Shown piece by piece: positions 24,161 through 38,400 of a stretch of 64,000 nt of DNA. Under the pieces are notes generated by a model. That model did not search any database. It saw nothing but the letters and a program-made list of their open reading frames with translations, and was not told the DNA's origin. The stretch covers positions 868,001-932,000 of the forward strand of contig SCHM01000002.1 of the NCBI GenBank assembly GCA_004123355.1, read 5' to 3'. The stretch's first letter is position 1; every line of letters starts with the position of its first letter. Source of the DNA: Amphirosellinia nigrospora. Its lineage: Eukaryota > Ascomycota > Sordariomycetes > Xylariales > Xylariaceae. Position numbers and translations under genes: made by a program.

Positions 24161-26435
24161 ATGTCCTTGACCACAGCGAGATTCGCTCGGGCATTGGTCG
24201 CAGCAGGACTCCTAGCCCCTACTGTTGTAGCTCAATTCCCGCCAGCGCCAGAGGGAGTCACGGTGTTGGAGTCGAAATTCGGTAACGGCGTTACGATCAG
24301 TTATAAAGAGGTACGACAGCGTCTCTCATGAGCAGAATGTTTGGTTGCCGGTGCTGACTCGGAAGAATAGCCCAATATCTGCGAGACGACCGAAGGTGTT
24401 AAATCCTACTCGGGTTATGTGCATTTACCTGCCGGCACCCTCGATGACTTAGGCCAGCCACAAGATTATCCAATTAACACCTTTTTCTGGTTTTCGAGGC
24501 CCGAAAGGACCCCGCGAATGCGCCGTTGTCAATATGGCTGAATGGCGGCCCGGGAAGCTCGTCACTTTTAGGATGTAAGTAATCTTCAGCCTGGTTTCTT
24601 TCCATCTAGAGCTGCAAGAGCTTTCTGCTCTTCCACAACACTCTTAGGTAAAGCTCAAAATGACAATAACTGACTCTGAGTTCTGCAGTGTTTGCAGAGA
24701 ACGGCCCTTGCTACGTGAACCCAGACTCAAATTCGACGACGTTGAATGAGTGGTCTTGGAATAATGAAGGTGAGTTATAGATTATGTTATAGCAGTTAGG
24801 TGCATTACTAACAGTGGACAGTCAATATGCTTTATATCGAACAGCCAGTGCAGGTTGGGTTTTCCTACGATACCTTGCGGAATTACACGTATGATCTAGT
24901 GTCAGGCCGAACTGTCCCCCTTAATGCGTCGGATCCGATCCCCGAGCAGAATACAACGCAGCTTGTAGGGACCTATCCGAGCAATAATCGTAACGACACC
25001 GCCCAGGGTAGCCGTAATGCCGCGATCACCATGTGGCATTTCGCGCAGACATGGTTTCAGGAGTTCCCGGCATATCATCCTAATGACTCTCGAATCAGCC
25101 TTGCTACAGAGTCTTACGGCGGACGATACGGCCCAGCGTTCTTCTCTTACTTCGAAGAACAGAACCTGAAGATCCAAAACGGCACATTAAACGAGACTTC
25201 GGGCGATAACTACGTGTTGAACTTAGACACACTCATCCTGATCAATTCGTGTATCGATCGCCAAGTAATGTATCCGCACTATCCACAGATGGCGTATAAC
25301 AACACATACGGCATCCAAGTTGTTAACGAGACTATCTACTTGAGCATGGTAGACGCATGGGAGCGCGAAGGTGGTTGCCGGGATCAGATAGCGCAGTGTA
25401 TCGAGGTGGCAGAAGCCTTCGATCCCGATGACCTGGGCACTAACACCACCGTGAATAAAATATGTATGGACGCCGAGACATTCTGCAGTAACGAAGTTCG
25501 GGGCCTTATCTCGAGTACTCGAACAACAACTACTACGATCTCGCAACACAGAACCCCGATCCGTTCCCACACTCATTCCACTATCTCTACCTCAATCAGC
25601 CACACGTGCAAACCGCACTAGGCGTGCCCCTGAACTACACGGCTGCGTCCGAGGCTGTCAGCGATGCATTCCGTGGAATTGGCGACTACACACGGCCAGG
25701 CTGGGTGAACGAACTAGCGTTCCTCTTAGACAATGGTATCAAGGTGCATCTGATGTATGGAGACAGAGACTACGCATGCCACTGGATTGGTGGCGAGGCC
25801 GTCAGTCTAGCGATCAACTACACGAACACGGAGAAGTTCCACGCCGCGGGATACACGGACATCGTGGTCAACGATACGTACGTGGGAGGCCAGGTGCGGC
25901 AGTACGGCAATTTGTCCTTTAGTAGGGTGTATGAGGCGGGCCACGAGATCCCGTCGTACCAGCCCGAGGCGGCATACAAGATGTTCCACCGCGCCCTAAC
26001 CAACAAGGACATTGCGACGGGCACCGTCGACACGGCCGCGAACCTCGACTACGCCACCAACGGCACGGCGGATACCTGGGCGATCAAGGACAAGGACCCC
26101 GAGGACCCGGTGCACTTCTGCTACCTGTGGGATATCGAGACGACGTGCTCGGAGGAGCAGATCGATAGCATTATGAATGGATCGGCCGTGATCGTGAGCG
26201 GCCTCCTCAAGGATGCGAACTCGACGAAACTCTTCCCCGAGATATTCAATGGTACTGGAGGTGGTGATGGTGATAACTCGCCTACCCCCACTGGCTCGGG
26301 GCCATCCCCACGGGGTCTGGGTCTTCACCGACAAATAGCCCAAACTCGGCCGCAAGCTCCTTGTTTGGTGCTGGTGCCCCAGGCATTGGACTTTGGGTTA
26401 TCCTGGCCACGTTAGGATACGTCGTATTGGCATAA
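24161..26435 (+). CDS. Secreted, GPI-anchored serine carboxypeptidase (S10 family)
   Basis: A peptidase that removes C-terminal residues in the secretory pathway or at the wall. ATG 24161 begins a signal peptide (hydrophobic [15 protein letters not shown]). Four exons: 24161-24310, 24371-24574, 24689-24769 and 24822 onward. S10 landmarks are [42 protein letters not shown], catalytic Ser in [13 protein letters not shown], catalytic Asp in [13 protein letters not shown] and catalytic His in [16 protein letters not shown]. The C-terminus has a Ser/Thr/Pro/Gly linker and a final hydrophobic segment ([17 protein letters not shown]) ending at TAA 26433-26435, typical of a GPI signal. Three homopolymers are each one base short of frame: T4 at 24491-24494, G4 at 25500-25503 and G4 at 26298-26301. 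Conservation on both sides argues for sequence error. Confidence 0.9.
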
Positions 26436-27089
26436 GGCCATTTCATGCGTCCCAAGTGGAAAGAATTCGCCTCCCGTAATTTAATCTTAGTCTGAATATA
26501 TCTAGGGCTTAGCGTGGATCCTCCTAGTGTCCTTCTATCGGCAGTTGATATACTCCCTACCTAGGACTAATCCTGATCCTCATACTCGCTTAAATACAGG
26601 CACTTAAAGGAGTAAGACGCTTCACGCTAAAATAGGTATATCCGTGAGTAGACTTTGCGATGCCTCACGGCTATCAGTTTTCGGGTTTCAGCCGACACGT
26701 AGAGGATGTTACGAGACATCGAAATTTTCTATACTTACCTACTGACTATGATTGATAGTGATATTGATATTGCATAATTGTAATCACAACAAATCTGGTA
26801 TCACCCTGTAGGTTACGTGGTCGGTTTTAGTGCAATGCTCAATGATTTATATAGTCTAGACTATTACTATTATGTCCAACGTTGAGAATTGAATTCCATA
26901 AGATGTCCTAACCTCGTTGATGAGAACAGGGCTATTCGCTATCCAAAAATTCAAACAAGGCCTTAACTCTCAGCAGCGAACTAGTGATTGCTCGCGTGAT
27001 GGCATGAGTTGAAAGGGCCTTTTCTTCTGTATGTGCCTCCAGCGTGGTGATTAGATATAATGTAGACGCGATCCGCTTTCCCATAAATC
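26436..27089. other. Convergent 3' intergenic region
   Basis: About 650 bp of AT-rich DNA between the carboxypeptidase and the convergent small minus-strand gene. It includes a CTACCTAGG-type motif at 26558-26566. No gene seen. Confidence 0.4.
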
Positions 27090-27439
27090 TTAGCATGAGA
27101 CAAAAAGGCCCGAGATAAGCAGCGCGACCGCCGCAACGCCCATGACAGTGGGCGTGTAGAAGTCGTCGTCGCTGCATTTTGGAAGGCGACGCCATGCCTG
27201 CCCTTGACATATAGACTCGTGCAATCGGCCCACTCCCTCACGGATATGCCCTCCGGAACCTCGCACCATAGTGCGCAGTCGCCGACGGAGTTGACAGGGT
27301 TGGGGGCGCAGCATTTCTGCATCGCTACGAGGGTGTCGTTTCTCCGTATGAGACCGCCGACGGGGATATGCTTGGGAATCCCAAGTGACTCGAATGCTGG
27401 GTAACTGTTGACGTCGCAGGTTACATTTGACGCGGCCAT
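27090..27439 (-). CDS. Small cysteine-rich protein with C-terminal hydrophobic anchor
   Basis: Starting at ATG 27437-27439 (MAASNVTCDVNSYPAF), the protein of about 116 residues contains seven cysteines, including a CC pair (MQKCCAPNPVNSVGDCALWCEV), and ends with a hydrophobic stretch (TVMGVAAVALLISGLFVSC) that could be a membrane anchor or GPI-type tail. There is no obvious N-terminal signal peptide, though an upstream in-frame extension to about 27511 would add a weak hydrophobic stretch. The frame steps by one base near 27183 between RHGVAFP and KCSDDDFYTP. Small fungal proteins of this shape (tail-anchored, Cys-rich) are common, but I cannot name the family. Confidence 0.55.
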
Positions 27440-28383
27440 GATGGACGGAGTTGACTTTGTTTGACGATGATTTAACAAGTGGAGTAAGGCCGAGGGGAAG
27501 GCTTGCCGCAAGAATTAACCCCAAATGTGAAGCTATAAAGGAGCAGTCGTGATATTCGAATTGATGGGGTGTTTAGGCGCGAAGAGAAAATTAAAGGACA
27601 AAATGGAAAATGCTTTACTTAAACATAAGACTTTAAGTATATAAAGGATTAGGTTGTCACATATATACTGGGAATAGCTGCCTATTCAAAGTTGCGATAA
27701 GCTCTTTTCATACATCATATAGGAAATAGAGTGATGATGCATGAGCTGTGCCGCTCTCGTTGTCATTCCAGGGCGGGCTGAGCGAGCTGTGCGTCCTTCG
27801 CCTCTTGTCAAGGCCGATCACTAGCCCTAACTAGGCATTTAAAGATTGCATTGGCTTGAATTTTTTGGCCCCAAACAAGAGTCGTGCTACCCTTGCAGCT
27901 AGACGTGAGTGACGATTTTGTTAAGCCCCTATGCCTACTCGTGAACGCGATGAGCTTTTTCTCACGTGACCCTTGCCTCAATCCATGTACTTACCAGGTA
28001 GGCAATGTGAAGGTGATCAGTGCATTTGGCACTCATCCAATCATAATGATATCTGGCCGATCGCCAAAACAACACCGCCTCTTGCCTCTTGGGATGTTAC
28101 GAAACCTACCTGCTCTATTTGTAGCACAAGGCATCATCATAGGCCCGTTCGAGACTGGCTGCTGGCCAATAGCAAGATCCTTAATCGACATATTCATAGC
28201 AATCCGTTAAACCACCAATGCAATTTTACGCTGCAATAAGATTATATCATAGTATAGGTCATCTCACCGATCGCCGAAATAATAATGCCCGTTTGGATGT
28301 TGGAAACCCGGGCCAGCAGCTATGTGTGGTAGCCCGCCCTTGGTGTTGCCTTGCTTTAGAGATATATAAGCGTTAATAAAATC
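27440..28383. other. Divergent promoter region
   Basis: About 940 bp between the divergent small Cys-rich gene and the GH79 gene. Several short open frames (27884-28239) show no motif. Two partially similar blocks with GATCGCC(A/G)AAA and CTGGC/GCCAGC text lie near 28060 and 28272. Confidence 0.35.
28362..28370 (+). promoter_or_regulatory. TATA-like element before the GH79 gene
   Basis: ATATATAAG lies only about 14 bp upstream of ATG 28384, which is too close for that ATG to be the start if this is the real TATA box. It would instead suit an ATG further down such as 28425 (out of the main frame by one base). Confidence 0.35.
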
Positions 28384-29977
28384 ATGAGTGCAATAATTTT
28401 TCAATTGTTACCATCGAAAACAAAATGCCTTCTTTCAGTCGCACGTCTGTCCGTAGCGTTGCTGCTGGGCACCAGCCCCTTTTCAAGTGAAGCACTTAAA
28501 CACACCGTCCAGATCCATGCAACAGTACCCTCCGGAGCGTCGAAAGCCGTAGATCGGTCGTTTACAGGGTTCGCATTCGAGCAATCTTCATTCTACAATT
28601 ACTCTTTTGACGAGGATGGAAACCCCAACGAGTTCTCTCAGAATCTTGTCAACGCCGTGCTAAGCCGCACCGGCGGTACGCCTCTGTTAAGAGTGGGCGG
28701 CACGTCTGGGGACCACGGGGGATATGACCCGTCGCAGAAAAATGCAACCAATTATCCCGCGACTAAGTTTGGTCCGCAGACAAAAATCACGGGTAACAGG
28801 CTGAGCATCGGGCCGTCTTTCTTCAAGGCTTTCAAGAATTGGCCGGGGGCCAAGTTCGAGCTGATGGTGCCGTTTTATAATACGACATATAGCCGCAGTG
28901 TAGAGTGGGCGCGCGCCGGCGTGGACGCAATCGGGATCGATAACCTATACGCTCTGGAACTCGGTAACGAGCCTACCTTCTACCCTTGGTTTTCCATCAA
29001 GGAGTACGTGAAGAGATACAAGAATTTCCAGGCGCGCCTCATAGCTGCCATCCCCTCTTTAGCCGACAAGCGCATCTTCCAGGCCTTCGACACCGCATCG
29101 TACTCAGTAGGCGATCTCACCACCGAGCCAGCTTTCGAGGACGGTCTGAACGACGGTGCCACGAGCATCAAGCAGGTCGCCTATCATTACTACCAAAACC
29201 AACACGGCGTCACCAACTTCGCCGCACTCCAACAATACATACGCACATAGCAACGAAATCCAACCTTACCAATTTCCTCCCCAACATTAAATACCTCGAA
29301 GAGAACCACTCCGCCATCGGGTTCGCCTTCACCGAGACAGGCTACAGCGTGGGCGGCAGTGGCGGCGAGGCTCACATTGAGACAAACAATTTCGCCTCGG
29401 CTCTCTGGTCACTAGATTTCCAGCTCTGCGCGCTGAGCATGGGAGTGAGGCGAGTCAACTGGCAACAGATCCTGCGATCGGACCTGCAAATGTGGAGGCC
29501 CGTCACGACATCGCTGGGCGCACCTCGGGTCACCCCCACTTCTACTCTCAGCCTTTCGTAGCCGAGTTCATCGGCAAGAGCGGGAAGACGAGGGTCGTAG
29601 AGCTCGATGTCGGGACACCCCAGGACGGCCTCTACGCCGGGTACGCCGCATACGACGACGGGAAACTCGCCCGCGTCGCCCTGCTGAACCTCGAACTCTG
29701 GGACGCGCAGCACAACAGTGGCACGGATCGGCCGGAGGCCAAGTTTTCTCTGTCGGGGCTTTCGGGCGCCGGTAGCAATGTTACGATACACCATCTGAAC
29801 GCGGACAACGGCGCTCTGGCGAAGAAAAATGTCACTTACGCTGGCTTGGAGTGGACTTGGGCATCTCGTGGAAAACAGACAAAGGTGAAGGATGACAGCG
29901 CGGTGCTTGAGATTAGCGGTGCTGAAGTCGACGTGGTTGTCAAAGCGACCCAGGCCGTGCTACTGGTGATTCGGTAA
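28384..29977 (+). CDS. Glycoside hydrolase family 79 (beta-glucuronidase-like), secreted
   Basis: A secreted GH79 enzyme, a family that releases glucuronic acid (or 4-O-methyl-glucuronic acid) from arabinogalactan and related glycans. The N-terminus has a hydrophobic stretch (SVARLSVALLLG) like a signal peptide. Family features are LLRVGGTSGDH, the acid/base Glu in LYALELGNEPTFYPW, the nucleophile Glu in IGFAFTETGYSVGG, MGVRRVNWQQI, and the C-terminal beta-sandwich (LARVALLNLELWD to AVLLVIR, stop 29975-29977). The frame drops by one base twice, near 29215 (after AALQQY) and near 29490 (before EARHDIAGRTSGHPHFY). There is no intron evidence. The start could be slightly downstream; the signal-peptide frame might itself contain an indel. 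Confidence 0.85.
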
Positions 29978-32405
29978 GAGGGAATAAACTAGGGGATGTT
30001 ATGAGAGTTAAAGGGGCACATTTAGTACTGTCTCAGAGTCGGTCTAGTTTCAAAATATTGTTTAGGAGCAATTTTGCAAGAGTAAAAACAGGTGAAAGGA
30101 CTAACCAGCCAAATAAATGCGGCACACCGTAATAATTCATTATTGTTGAGATACCTACCACAAGCTGAGTTGGGAGATGAAAGCTTGAAACTCCGAGTTT
30201 TATTGTTCATTTCACCCCTATTTAGTTTCAGTGAGCCGAGGCGTCCGAAATAGTATATTTTACGTTGATTTCTATCAACCTACAGCAGGGCTTGAGTTTC
30301 TCCAGTTATAGAATTGAATAGAAGTAAATACCATGTTGCATCAAGCTGTAGAGAAAAGAAGTTAAAGTATTAAAGCCTATTTAGTACGACAGCCAACTCT
30401 AAAGTGTAGGTTCATGTATGTGGAACGCGATTTGATTACCCAGTTATTGCAAACTGATATGTTGCAGAACCGCCTACTTTTGATCTCATAGTATATTTTT
30501 TTATTTTTTTTTTGCAAGCCCCTATTACATTACACTACTATCATCGTGGGACTGACTTGAAGGGAGTCTATCTCGATTCGGTAAGTATTGTTGAGGCGGA
30601 AGAATAGGATTGAACCTTTTGACGGCTTAGAGGAAGTTAAGGCAAGTACCTACGTAACGTTACTTGTGCTGTCATGTCAAAATCCATGATGATGGCATCC
30701 ATCAATCAAATGAGATGGGAAGGAATCAAGTACTTTGACCGACGCTCGTCTTCGTAAATACTATGCGTTTGATAGCCTAGCAATTTGAAAGTAATGAATT
30801 AATAAAACAATACAGCCTCATCTTGCCAGCTTTTAATGTGCAAGTGGCGTTATTGTGCCTTCAGGGGCCAATACCAATTGCATAGGAGGTAGCAATACGA
30901 CTGTGCATCAGGCGCTCACTGATATTAACTATTCAAATACGTCGCGAAGACCCAATACAAAACATATAAAATCTAACGACTCTTTATCTACGGCCAATCT
31001 TGGCCGTCTCAAGACCACCACATTAACTAAACTGGACAAGCTGAGCATACATGTGTATACTAGTCGCGTATGTTTAGAATAAGCGGTGCCAGCATATGCA
31101 TGTCAATAATTTATTTCAGCCAACCAATTTGGGGCTAGTTCCGGACTTTCGCTCTCAGGTCTTACAACGCAGAGCTTATCTGTGTTTTAGAGTGCAACAG
31201 TTTTTGCTCATCCTCGTGCTCAGCCTGAAGATATCCACATGGCTGGCTAGCGATTGTTGGCCAATAATGCGGAACCACGCAGGGAATAACTGTATTAGCG
31301 GGGTTTCTTGACCGACTTTTCTTGTTCACTTATCCTATACATTTTGCGACCTTTGAATTGAGCCTCTGAATGCGGGCGTTTTGATCGTAAATCAATATCA
31401 TAGGCAATGATAGTTTGCCTTGCTATGTGACTCACTATTTTCTACCGACTGGATACTGTTACGGGGTCAAATACTACGTGTGTACTCCTATATTGTTTCG
31501 TTCAGTTGGAGCCCCAAGCGAGTGGGTTTGCAATACTCATCGAGACACTTTGTAATCAGCCTCAGTCCGGGTACTTGCGTCGGAGGCACCAATGCAAATC
31601 AACTTTAGATATGATGTACCTACATGTAGGTACAATACATGGTACTAGCACTTGAAGGTACATATGTACTTACGCATTACCAAATCAATCCCTACCCTGT
31701 AAGATAGAAATATGAGATAATTACTGAGGGAGAGCCTGCATCTAATTAATTCATCATGGGCTCATACGGAAGCATTAATATGAGCAAATGTTAATAAACG
31801 AAGCTTCTTTCTTTTTGGTCGCACGAGAGGCAATACCCTATTTGGTTTGCATGCTGGCCAGACCTGAGCCTTCCATTAGGTAGTCACGCCCTGATGTACC
31901 GCTCCTTCATTTTCCAGTAGGTAGGTACTTTATTGGAGCTGTTGCTCTTTCCCAACCTTGCGTTGCCCAGTTATAGGAGACTCGTTGTTCAGCCTTGGTC
32001 CTGATATAACAGTAACAGCCTTTCTCCTCTACACACAACACCATTGGAATATCGCCAAGGCTTTTTGGCCCTTCCTCTTCATTTTCTTGCACCACCTCCA
32101 TCTTGTTCCCTCTCTAACACTTGTACATTCTCATCTCCGCCTTTGTGGCCTCGCATTCGGTCCTGCTACTTTTGAACTGTATATGGCCTCTTTGAGGACT
32201 ACCTGTCATTTTTGACTCGTCAAGTGTTTTTTGGTCGTAGCAGCCAGACCCATCCTACATCTCCCAACTTCGATCAATGCCCGCCCACCCTTCCTACCTG
32301 CTCCCTTATCCCAAGCCAACATTAACAATTGAATACTACACAGACAATACTTTCTTGTTGGATGTGTGTTCGCTCTACGTTCTTTCATGATCAACTGTTG
32401 CCACA
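29978..32405. other. 2.4-kb AT-rich intergenic region
   Basis: No gene supported. Contains poly(T) tracts near 30497-30514 and clusters of TACATGTAGGTAC-type palindromic motifs around 31615-31670. The last 400 bases are pyrimidine-rich and probably the 5' UTR/promoter of the giant gene. Confidence 0.45.
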
Positions 32406-35400
32406 ATGTCATTGCCCTCAGGCTCTAAGCTGGACCTGCTGGGTTCAGTTTTCAACCATCTAGTCCTCCCACCAGAAATCCCAGGAGCACAGGACAGCCA
32501 CAATGACGCCATTGCACGCAATATTCTTACTCGCATGATTCATGCTACTGATACCGCGATCAGTCTCACTAGCGATATCCCTTGGCGAGAAGAGTACCAG
32601 AACCTGCAAGAATCCCTCCGAGCCTGTCTGGAACTGAACGGGAGCCGCTTAGAAAGAAGCAAGCTCCTCAAGCACCTACAAAAGCTGGATAGAGGGAAGA
32701 TGCTTATTTTGTATCTGAAAGAACAAAATGCGGGCTTGCTAATCCGACGCGACAAAAAGTAAGTTATTGTATAATTATATCTGCACACTTATCGTGTACT
32801 TGTCATAGAACTTCCATTGTAAGAGATTTTTGCTAACACTAATAATAAGGGACGATGGAGATCACGTCGTGTTCGAATCCTTTGAGGCATCTGCTACATC
32901 TTGCGAAGTCTTAGCCGCTGGCCATGCAATGGAATGGGACTTCCCCGGACGCTCTGCGTATATTAGCCTGGATGACTTCACAGATTCTTTCCAAGAGTGC
33001 CTCGCCTTATTTCTTGAACAAGCTAACATGGAGTCATTATACTATCTCCGGGCATCAGCTAAAAAAGCAGGCGTATCAATTGGAGAAATACGAGACACAA
33101 CAGACCCTGCTCTAATCACCCAAATGTTAATGTCGTTACTCGAAGCTGTCGGAGGTCATCATCAAGCACCTATCCTACGCAAACGGATTAGAGATGATGT
33201 CAACCTCGCCAATACTACCATTCCTTGGCGAAGGCTTCCAATTTGGCTGGTTCTGCGGGTCGCAGCTCAGCGCCAGCTTTGCTTTACACTAGGGGGCGAA
33301 CAAGGCAAGCTTGGATACAAATTCCTAATGGCAATTCTCCTAGCAGAACTACTTGATGACTCAGCAGCAATCTTAAGCCCACACAAGGTTGTATGTCTGC
33401 GTGCTAAGCTAGCTCGTCGAATGGCGAAGTTAGAGATGGAGCCCGGAAAGTTCAAACTTGGCGAAGAGGCTGCATGCAATACCTGGTTTATTGCAGCATC
33501 CGCAGTCGTGAGGAACTCGATAGAAAACGCCAACATGCAAGTGGAAAGTGCTTGGGACTCGTTCAAAAAAAGCACAACTCGCTATATTCCCCGCCTTCCA
33601 CGTCGCGCACCACTCGATTCATTGGAACTCACCTTACCCAACAGCGGTAGATACCTAGATGAGATTATACATGCCAAGTCGGTCCAAACATCGACCCTTG
33701 GTTCACTCACACTTCCTAATCCACTCGACAAGAGCATCCAACGAAGCCAGCAGCTCACAGCCTATGCTTTCAACGTTGCCGCATTAGAGCAACGTATTGA
33801 ACCAAAATGCTACGCAACAAAAGCCGAATGCAAATCAAACTCACGAAGACCGCTGTCTCGAATAGCAAGCCAAATCGAAAGATGTGTTCGACGCCGTAGG
33901 TTCAACATACAAAGATCAATAAAAGATGTGTTTAATACTAGGAACTTCTGCATACACGATCAGCCCAGAACAGAATAGCGCAATGATACTTGCCTTATTT
34001 ACTCTGTGGGTGGACCTCGACAAGAGCGCCGTAACGGCGTGCCAACTACTCGCCGACATGCGCCCATTTTCCATCCCGCTACTCGACGCGCTTCAATGCC
34101 AACAAAGTTGGCAATGGAACGTCTGCAAAGGATTCAGGGTACTTGGCAGATCGGCCACGCGAGCAGTTTTCTACGGCAATATGTTTGAAACTCATAAGCG
34201 GGATTCCTTTGCTCTACGCTACATTGCAAGATCGAAGCGCCTAGAATCTCTCGAGCGTCGCATTCAAGAAAACTGTACCTACGCGCGCCAGCAAAAACAA
34301 GAAGAATTGGAGCTTTTTGCGATGAATATGACGAGCACACAGAAGCCATCTTCAATAATCCATGCCTTTGTTGGCTAGAGGATGGTGAAAAGAAAAGCAA
34401 TGGCTGTGTAAGTTGCTATCATGAGAGAGTACGCAACAAGATGAAAATATCTGTCCATGAAGCATTTCTGCCTGAAGATGACGCTGCACGAGGGACAATT
34501 ATTTTCGAGCTTGGGATTCCTGGCTGGCTATCTGCGTATCGCGATGCGACATGGTACATCCTAAGCGAGCTAGCCCATCCATACAAACCCAAAAACGCCG
34601 AGAAAGCCAAGATTCATCTACAAGACTATAAGCCACTTCGAAGCTCTATGACAGCCCGTATTGATCGCCTTTCACTAGCCTCAAAATTAAATCTTTCGAA
34701 CAAACGCATTACCTTGTCAGCAAAGTGAAGGTGTCGCCTATGCAAATATTCGTACCATTTGCGCCACATTTTCAACTCTATGATTCAGCATCAAATGTAT
34801 GGATTGGAGACCCTCACTAATCCCCTCACACTAGAGCATTTATGCGGAATACAAATTCCCGGATGCCTCTTATCCCTGCTTCCTAAGAGACTTCACCCGC
34901 CGACCACTGTTGATGGCCATCTTCCTACGAAATCCAAGCCAACCAAGCTGTGGCCCCAAGTGATATTCCAATTCAGGCATTTTCCGCATACCAAAAATTG
35001 ATCTCCGGGAAAAGGCGCCGCTGGCCTAATATTCTCATCGAAATGTCATCGTCAAATCTTAACTTAAGCGACGAGAACACAAAGCGTGTTATCTGTCAAG
35101 TTGCCTTGCAAGCAGGGCCTAGATTACCTAGCGAGTCTCTTCGAGCGGTTCATGAAGTTTTTAAATACCCAGTGTTCACACTCGGCTGATCAAGATTCTA
35201 GAGCAGTTGCTTGAGTCTATTAGGGGCAACTGGAGAGAACTAATATTATGGAACTTGTGGTCACTTCTCGCCTTGCGGTTGTATTCCCTATCAGATGCGA
35301 CACTCGGTATTGATATCTTAAAAACAGCGCGCAATTGTCTCACAGACTGGATTTCCGACCTTCGAAAGAAACTCCATGACACAACCGATAGTGTTGCAGC

Positions 35401-38400
35401 TCAGCGATATGCGACTTACGGTATTCATGCTGCTTTGCTATGTCGAGAAACTTTTGCAACATTTATCGGCTCCCAAAACTGCTTCAGCCAGGAGGACTTG
35501 TCAGCATGGATACAAGCATCCATTGCTGTGCAGGAGAATACACTACACGATCTTAGTAGACTGTCTGATATAGTACGTGGCCTATTACTCCGCGACGCGG
35601 AGATGACTTACCATCTTCAAAATCATGTCAAGAGTGCAATGACAGCAAACAGGGCTGTTGTTGGAGCCGAGATCTTACGTGGTTGGTCTAGTCAATTATC
35701 AGATAGTGAAACCAGGCCGTCATGGACATTCCTATCGATACCTCACAATCATTGGATCGTTGCTAATACTCTGGGTCGATTTCCCGAGATAGTTCATTTC
35801 AATTACATTGAAGGCCATTTGTTAGTGAATGGCAAACCACGGGCGAAGCTACCTCTTGAAATCGCTGATGACAAAGCGGTAAATTTTATTTTCGGGGCCC
35901 AGCATCTTCTTACGTTTCCATCTCGTCAACCAGGTATGTCTCACCGCTGGCTCGGACGATAGAGGGACACGAGGTGAACTTTGGACTACGAAATGGATGC
36001 GCCGTCATTCGTGCGACTCGATACAACCCCAAGTCAAGAGAACGAGAGATTCAGGAGTTTGTCCCTGGATGGAGGCTGAGTAAGTCTGGTAGCTTTGACT
36101 TACCAGCTGAATTAGTTCTAAATTGCGGGCACTGGCTCAATATCAACACTCAGCGTCTGGAGATTAGAAGAGGGTTGCCCAATACGCCGGCATTCTGGAG
36201 CACCCGCCCCGTGACTGGTTCGTCGATGTCCCATTGCGCAGGGCATTTCGAGGAGTAGGCGGAAGCCAGTTAGTTGATCCTCACTCAGCGACTTTTTCTC
36301 GGATTGCAGGCATTTTTCGTCATTTCGAGCAACCCGAAAAACTTACGGTGTTCCAACCTTTGAATGACGCCGCAAATCTTACCGTTGAGTTGAAACATTT
36401 GGATCTGCACTTTGAGGTGAACAAAAACCACCTTCTCCAATGCCAACAGCTAGCAGCCGAGATTGATCCCGACCAAGATGCAGGGACTTGGTACGGGTTA
36501 AGCAGCAAAATTGTAATGCGAGAAATGAACTCTCGGAATCGTAGCATTATTGTGCCGCTTGGGAAACCAATAGTTCGTCATAATGATCCGCATGTTGATG
36601 TCCGCATACAAGGAACCTCACACTACGCCAGTTTCAAGATCGACAGCATTCTGGGTCGATTATCCTGTAGTCCTGAACCTCGTATTATATACGCCAAAGC
36701 TCTCTATCACGCTATCACATCGTTTTGCCTTCCTGACAAATTGACAGGGCAGACCGGCTCAAGCGAAGCGTTTGCTATTTTACAATCTGGTGCTGCACAG
36801 CCTTGGACACCAGTAACTCAAATGACAAACATAATTTTCGCGGCATTCCATGATCTTGTTCCTCGGCGAGAATATTATCCCCCTGGAATCAAACGATTTC
36901 AGAAAGTACACTGGGATCCAGATCTTACTTCCTCTATTCAGTATGATGGATATGGACCACTCATTGAAGCTATTAAACAAAAGTCAAACAACCTAGAGAT
37001 CTTCAGCATAGGATCCCGTTTCGAATCAATAGAAATCAGTCATCTCTGCCATCGGGGACGTGCTCAGCGGAAGATATACGATCCACTGGTTGACATTGAA
37101 ATCAGTGAATGTATGGCTGAGACTTCTTATACACCCCGTGACCGTCGGAGCGGTGCTGAAGCAGCCCGAGTATATCAAATCAGCCGGGTTATTCTTTCAC
37201 ATTGCCTTCAATTCCACATGGATACGACGTTGGAAAGCATACTTGAATCTTTTGAGATCATTGGTGGGTTCTCAGCGCTAGGCGATCAGCGACCTACATT
37301 GTATGCAGGCCCCTAAAAAACCAAATTGAAGATCCCATTCATGAGAAGTGGGGTGATATTGTTGAATTTTGTCGGCGTAGCTCCAGCAAATTCGCCTTGC
37401 TATTTCGCCTGGGACTTTTGGCTTTCAATGGCAGAGCCAACATGGACATTATCCATTTTCTTGCTGCCGTTGGTTTGATCAATAAACTCAAAGACTGTGA
37501 CCCTCCTCAGCACCAGTACTTCGCGAATTATCAATCCCGTGGGCGGCCTTCGGTTGATTTTCTTGAGGCCTTGATTCAACCGACTTACCCCAAGTTCCAG
37601 CCTATGGAATCTAAGCAGCAGGGAAATGGACTGATATTTAGCACAAATAAGAGTCTTGAGACCGAGCATATTGAATTGTGCAGACAAGAAGGTTTTGAGA
37701 TCGCTCAAAAAATACAACGACATTGGCCAATGTCAACGGATCAATTGACGCTGAAAATTCTAGAAGAGGCAATAGATAAACCCCATCAAGATCACCCCGA
37801 ATGCTGATAGATATAAAGTCAGCGTGGGACAAGATCAAACCAGAATGGCAACGCAGGCTTGCAAATGTAGAATTAAGCGACTACATTACGCGAGTAGACG
37901 AGGTTCTTCTTTCACTTTCACTCTGTGGTACGAAAGATGCAACTATACCAGTGCCTTGGAGAGCCAAAGAACCGGATTTCATCGTAACTCATCGCTCCTT
38001 TACTTATCAGTCTGTTGTTCGAGACTGGATTTCTAAATGTGGACCGACTTCCGGGATGATCGATGGCAGTTTACTTGATGTCATAGGGAGCACGCGCAGC
38101 AAACAACATATCTCGACCGAAGCCCGAGTATACCATTCGAATTAGTCGAGCTTGACAAAATCTTGATGGACTTCGAAAAATCAGAGAATGACCTTCGCAA
38201 GCGGTACGGACGAGACCTTCGCCGGAGCTTCACAGCATTTGAGGACACAGCAAAGCAACCAGAGTTGCGAATTATGAACTCTGTCCCTGATTTTCCAGCG
38301 CTCAACGCAGCACTCGAATACGCAAAAACTCGCGTGAGGAACATCCAAATCGCAATTGCTACGGCATGTGCGTTGCATGATAGCCGGAATTCTTGGCTAG

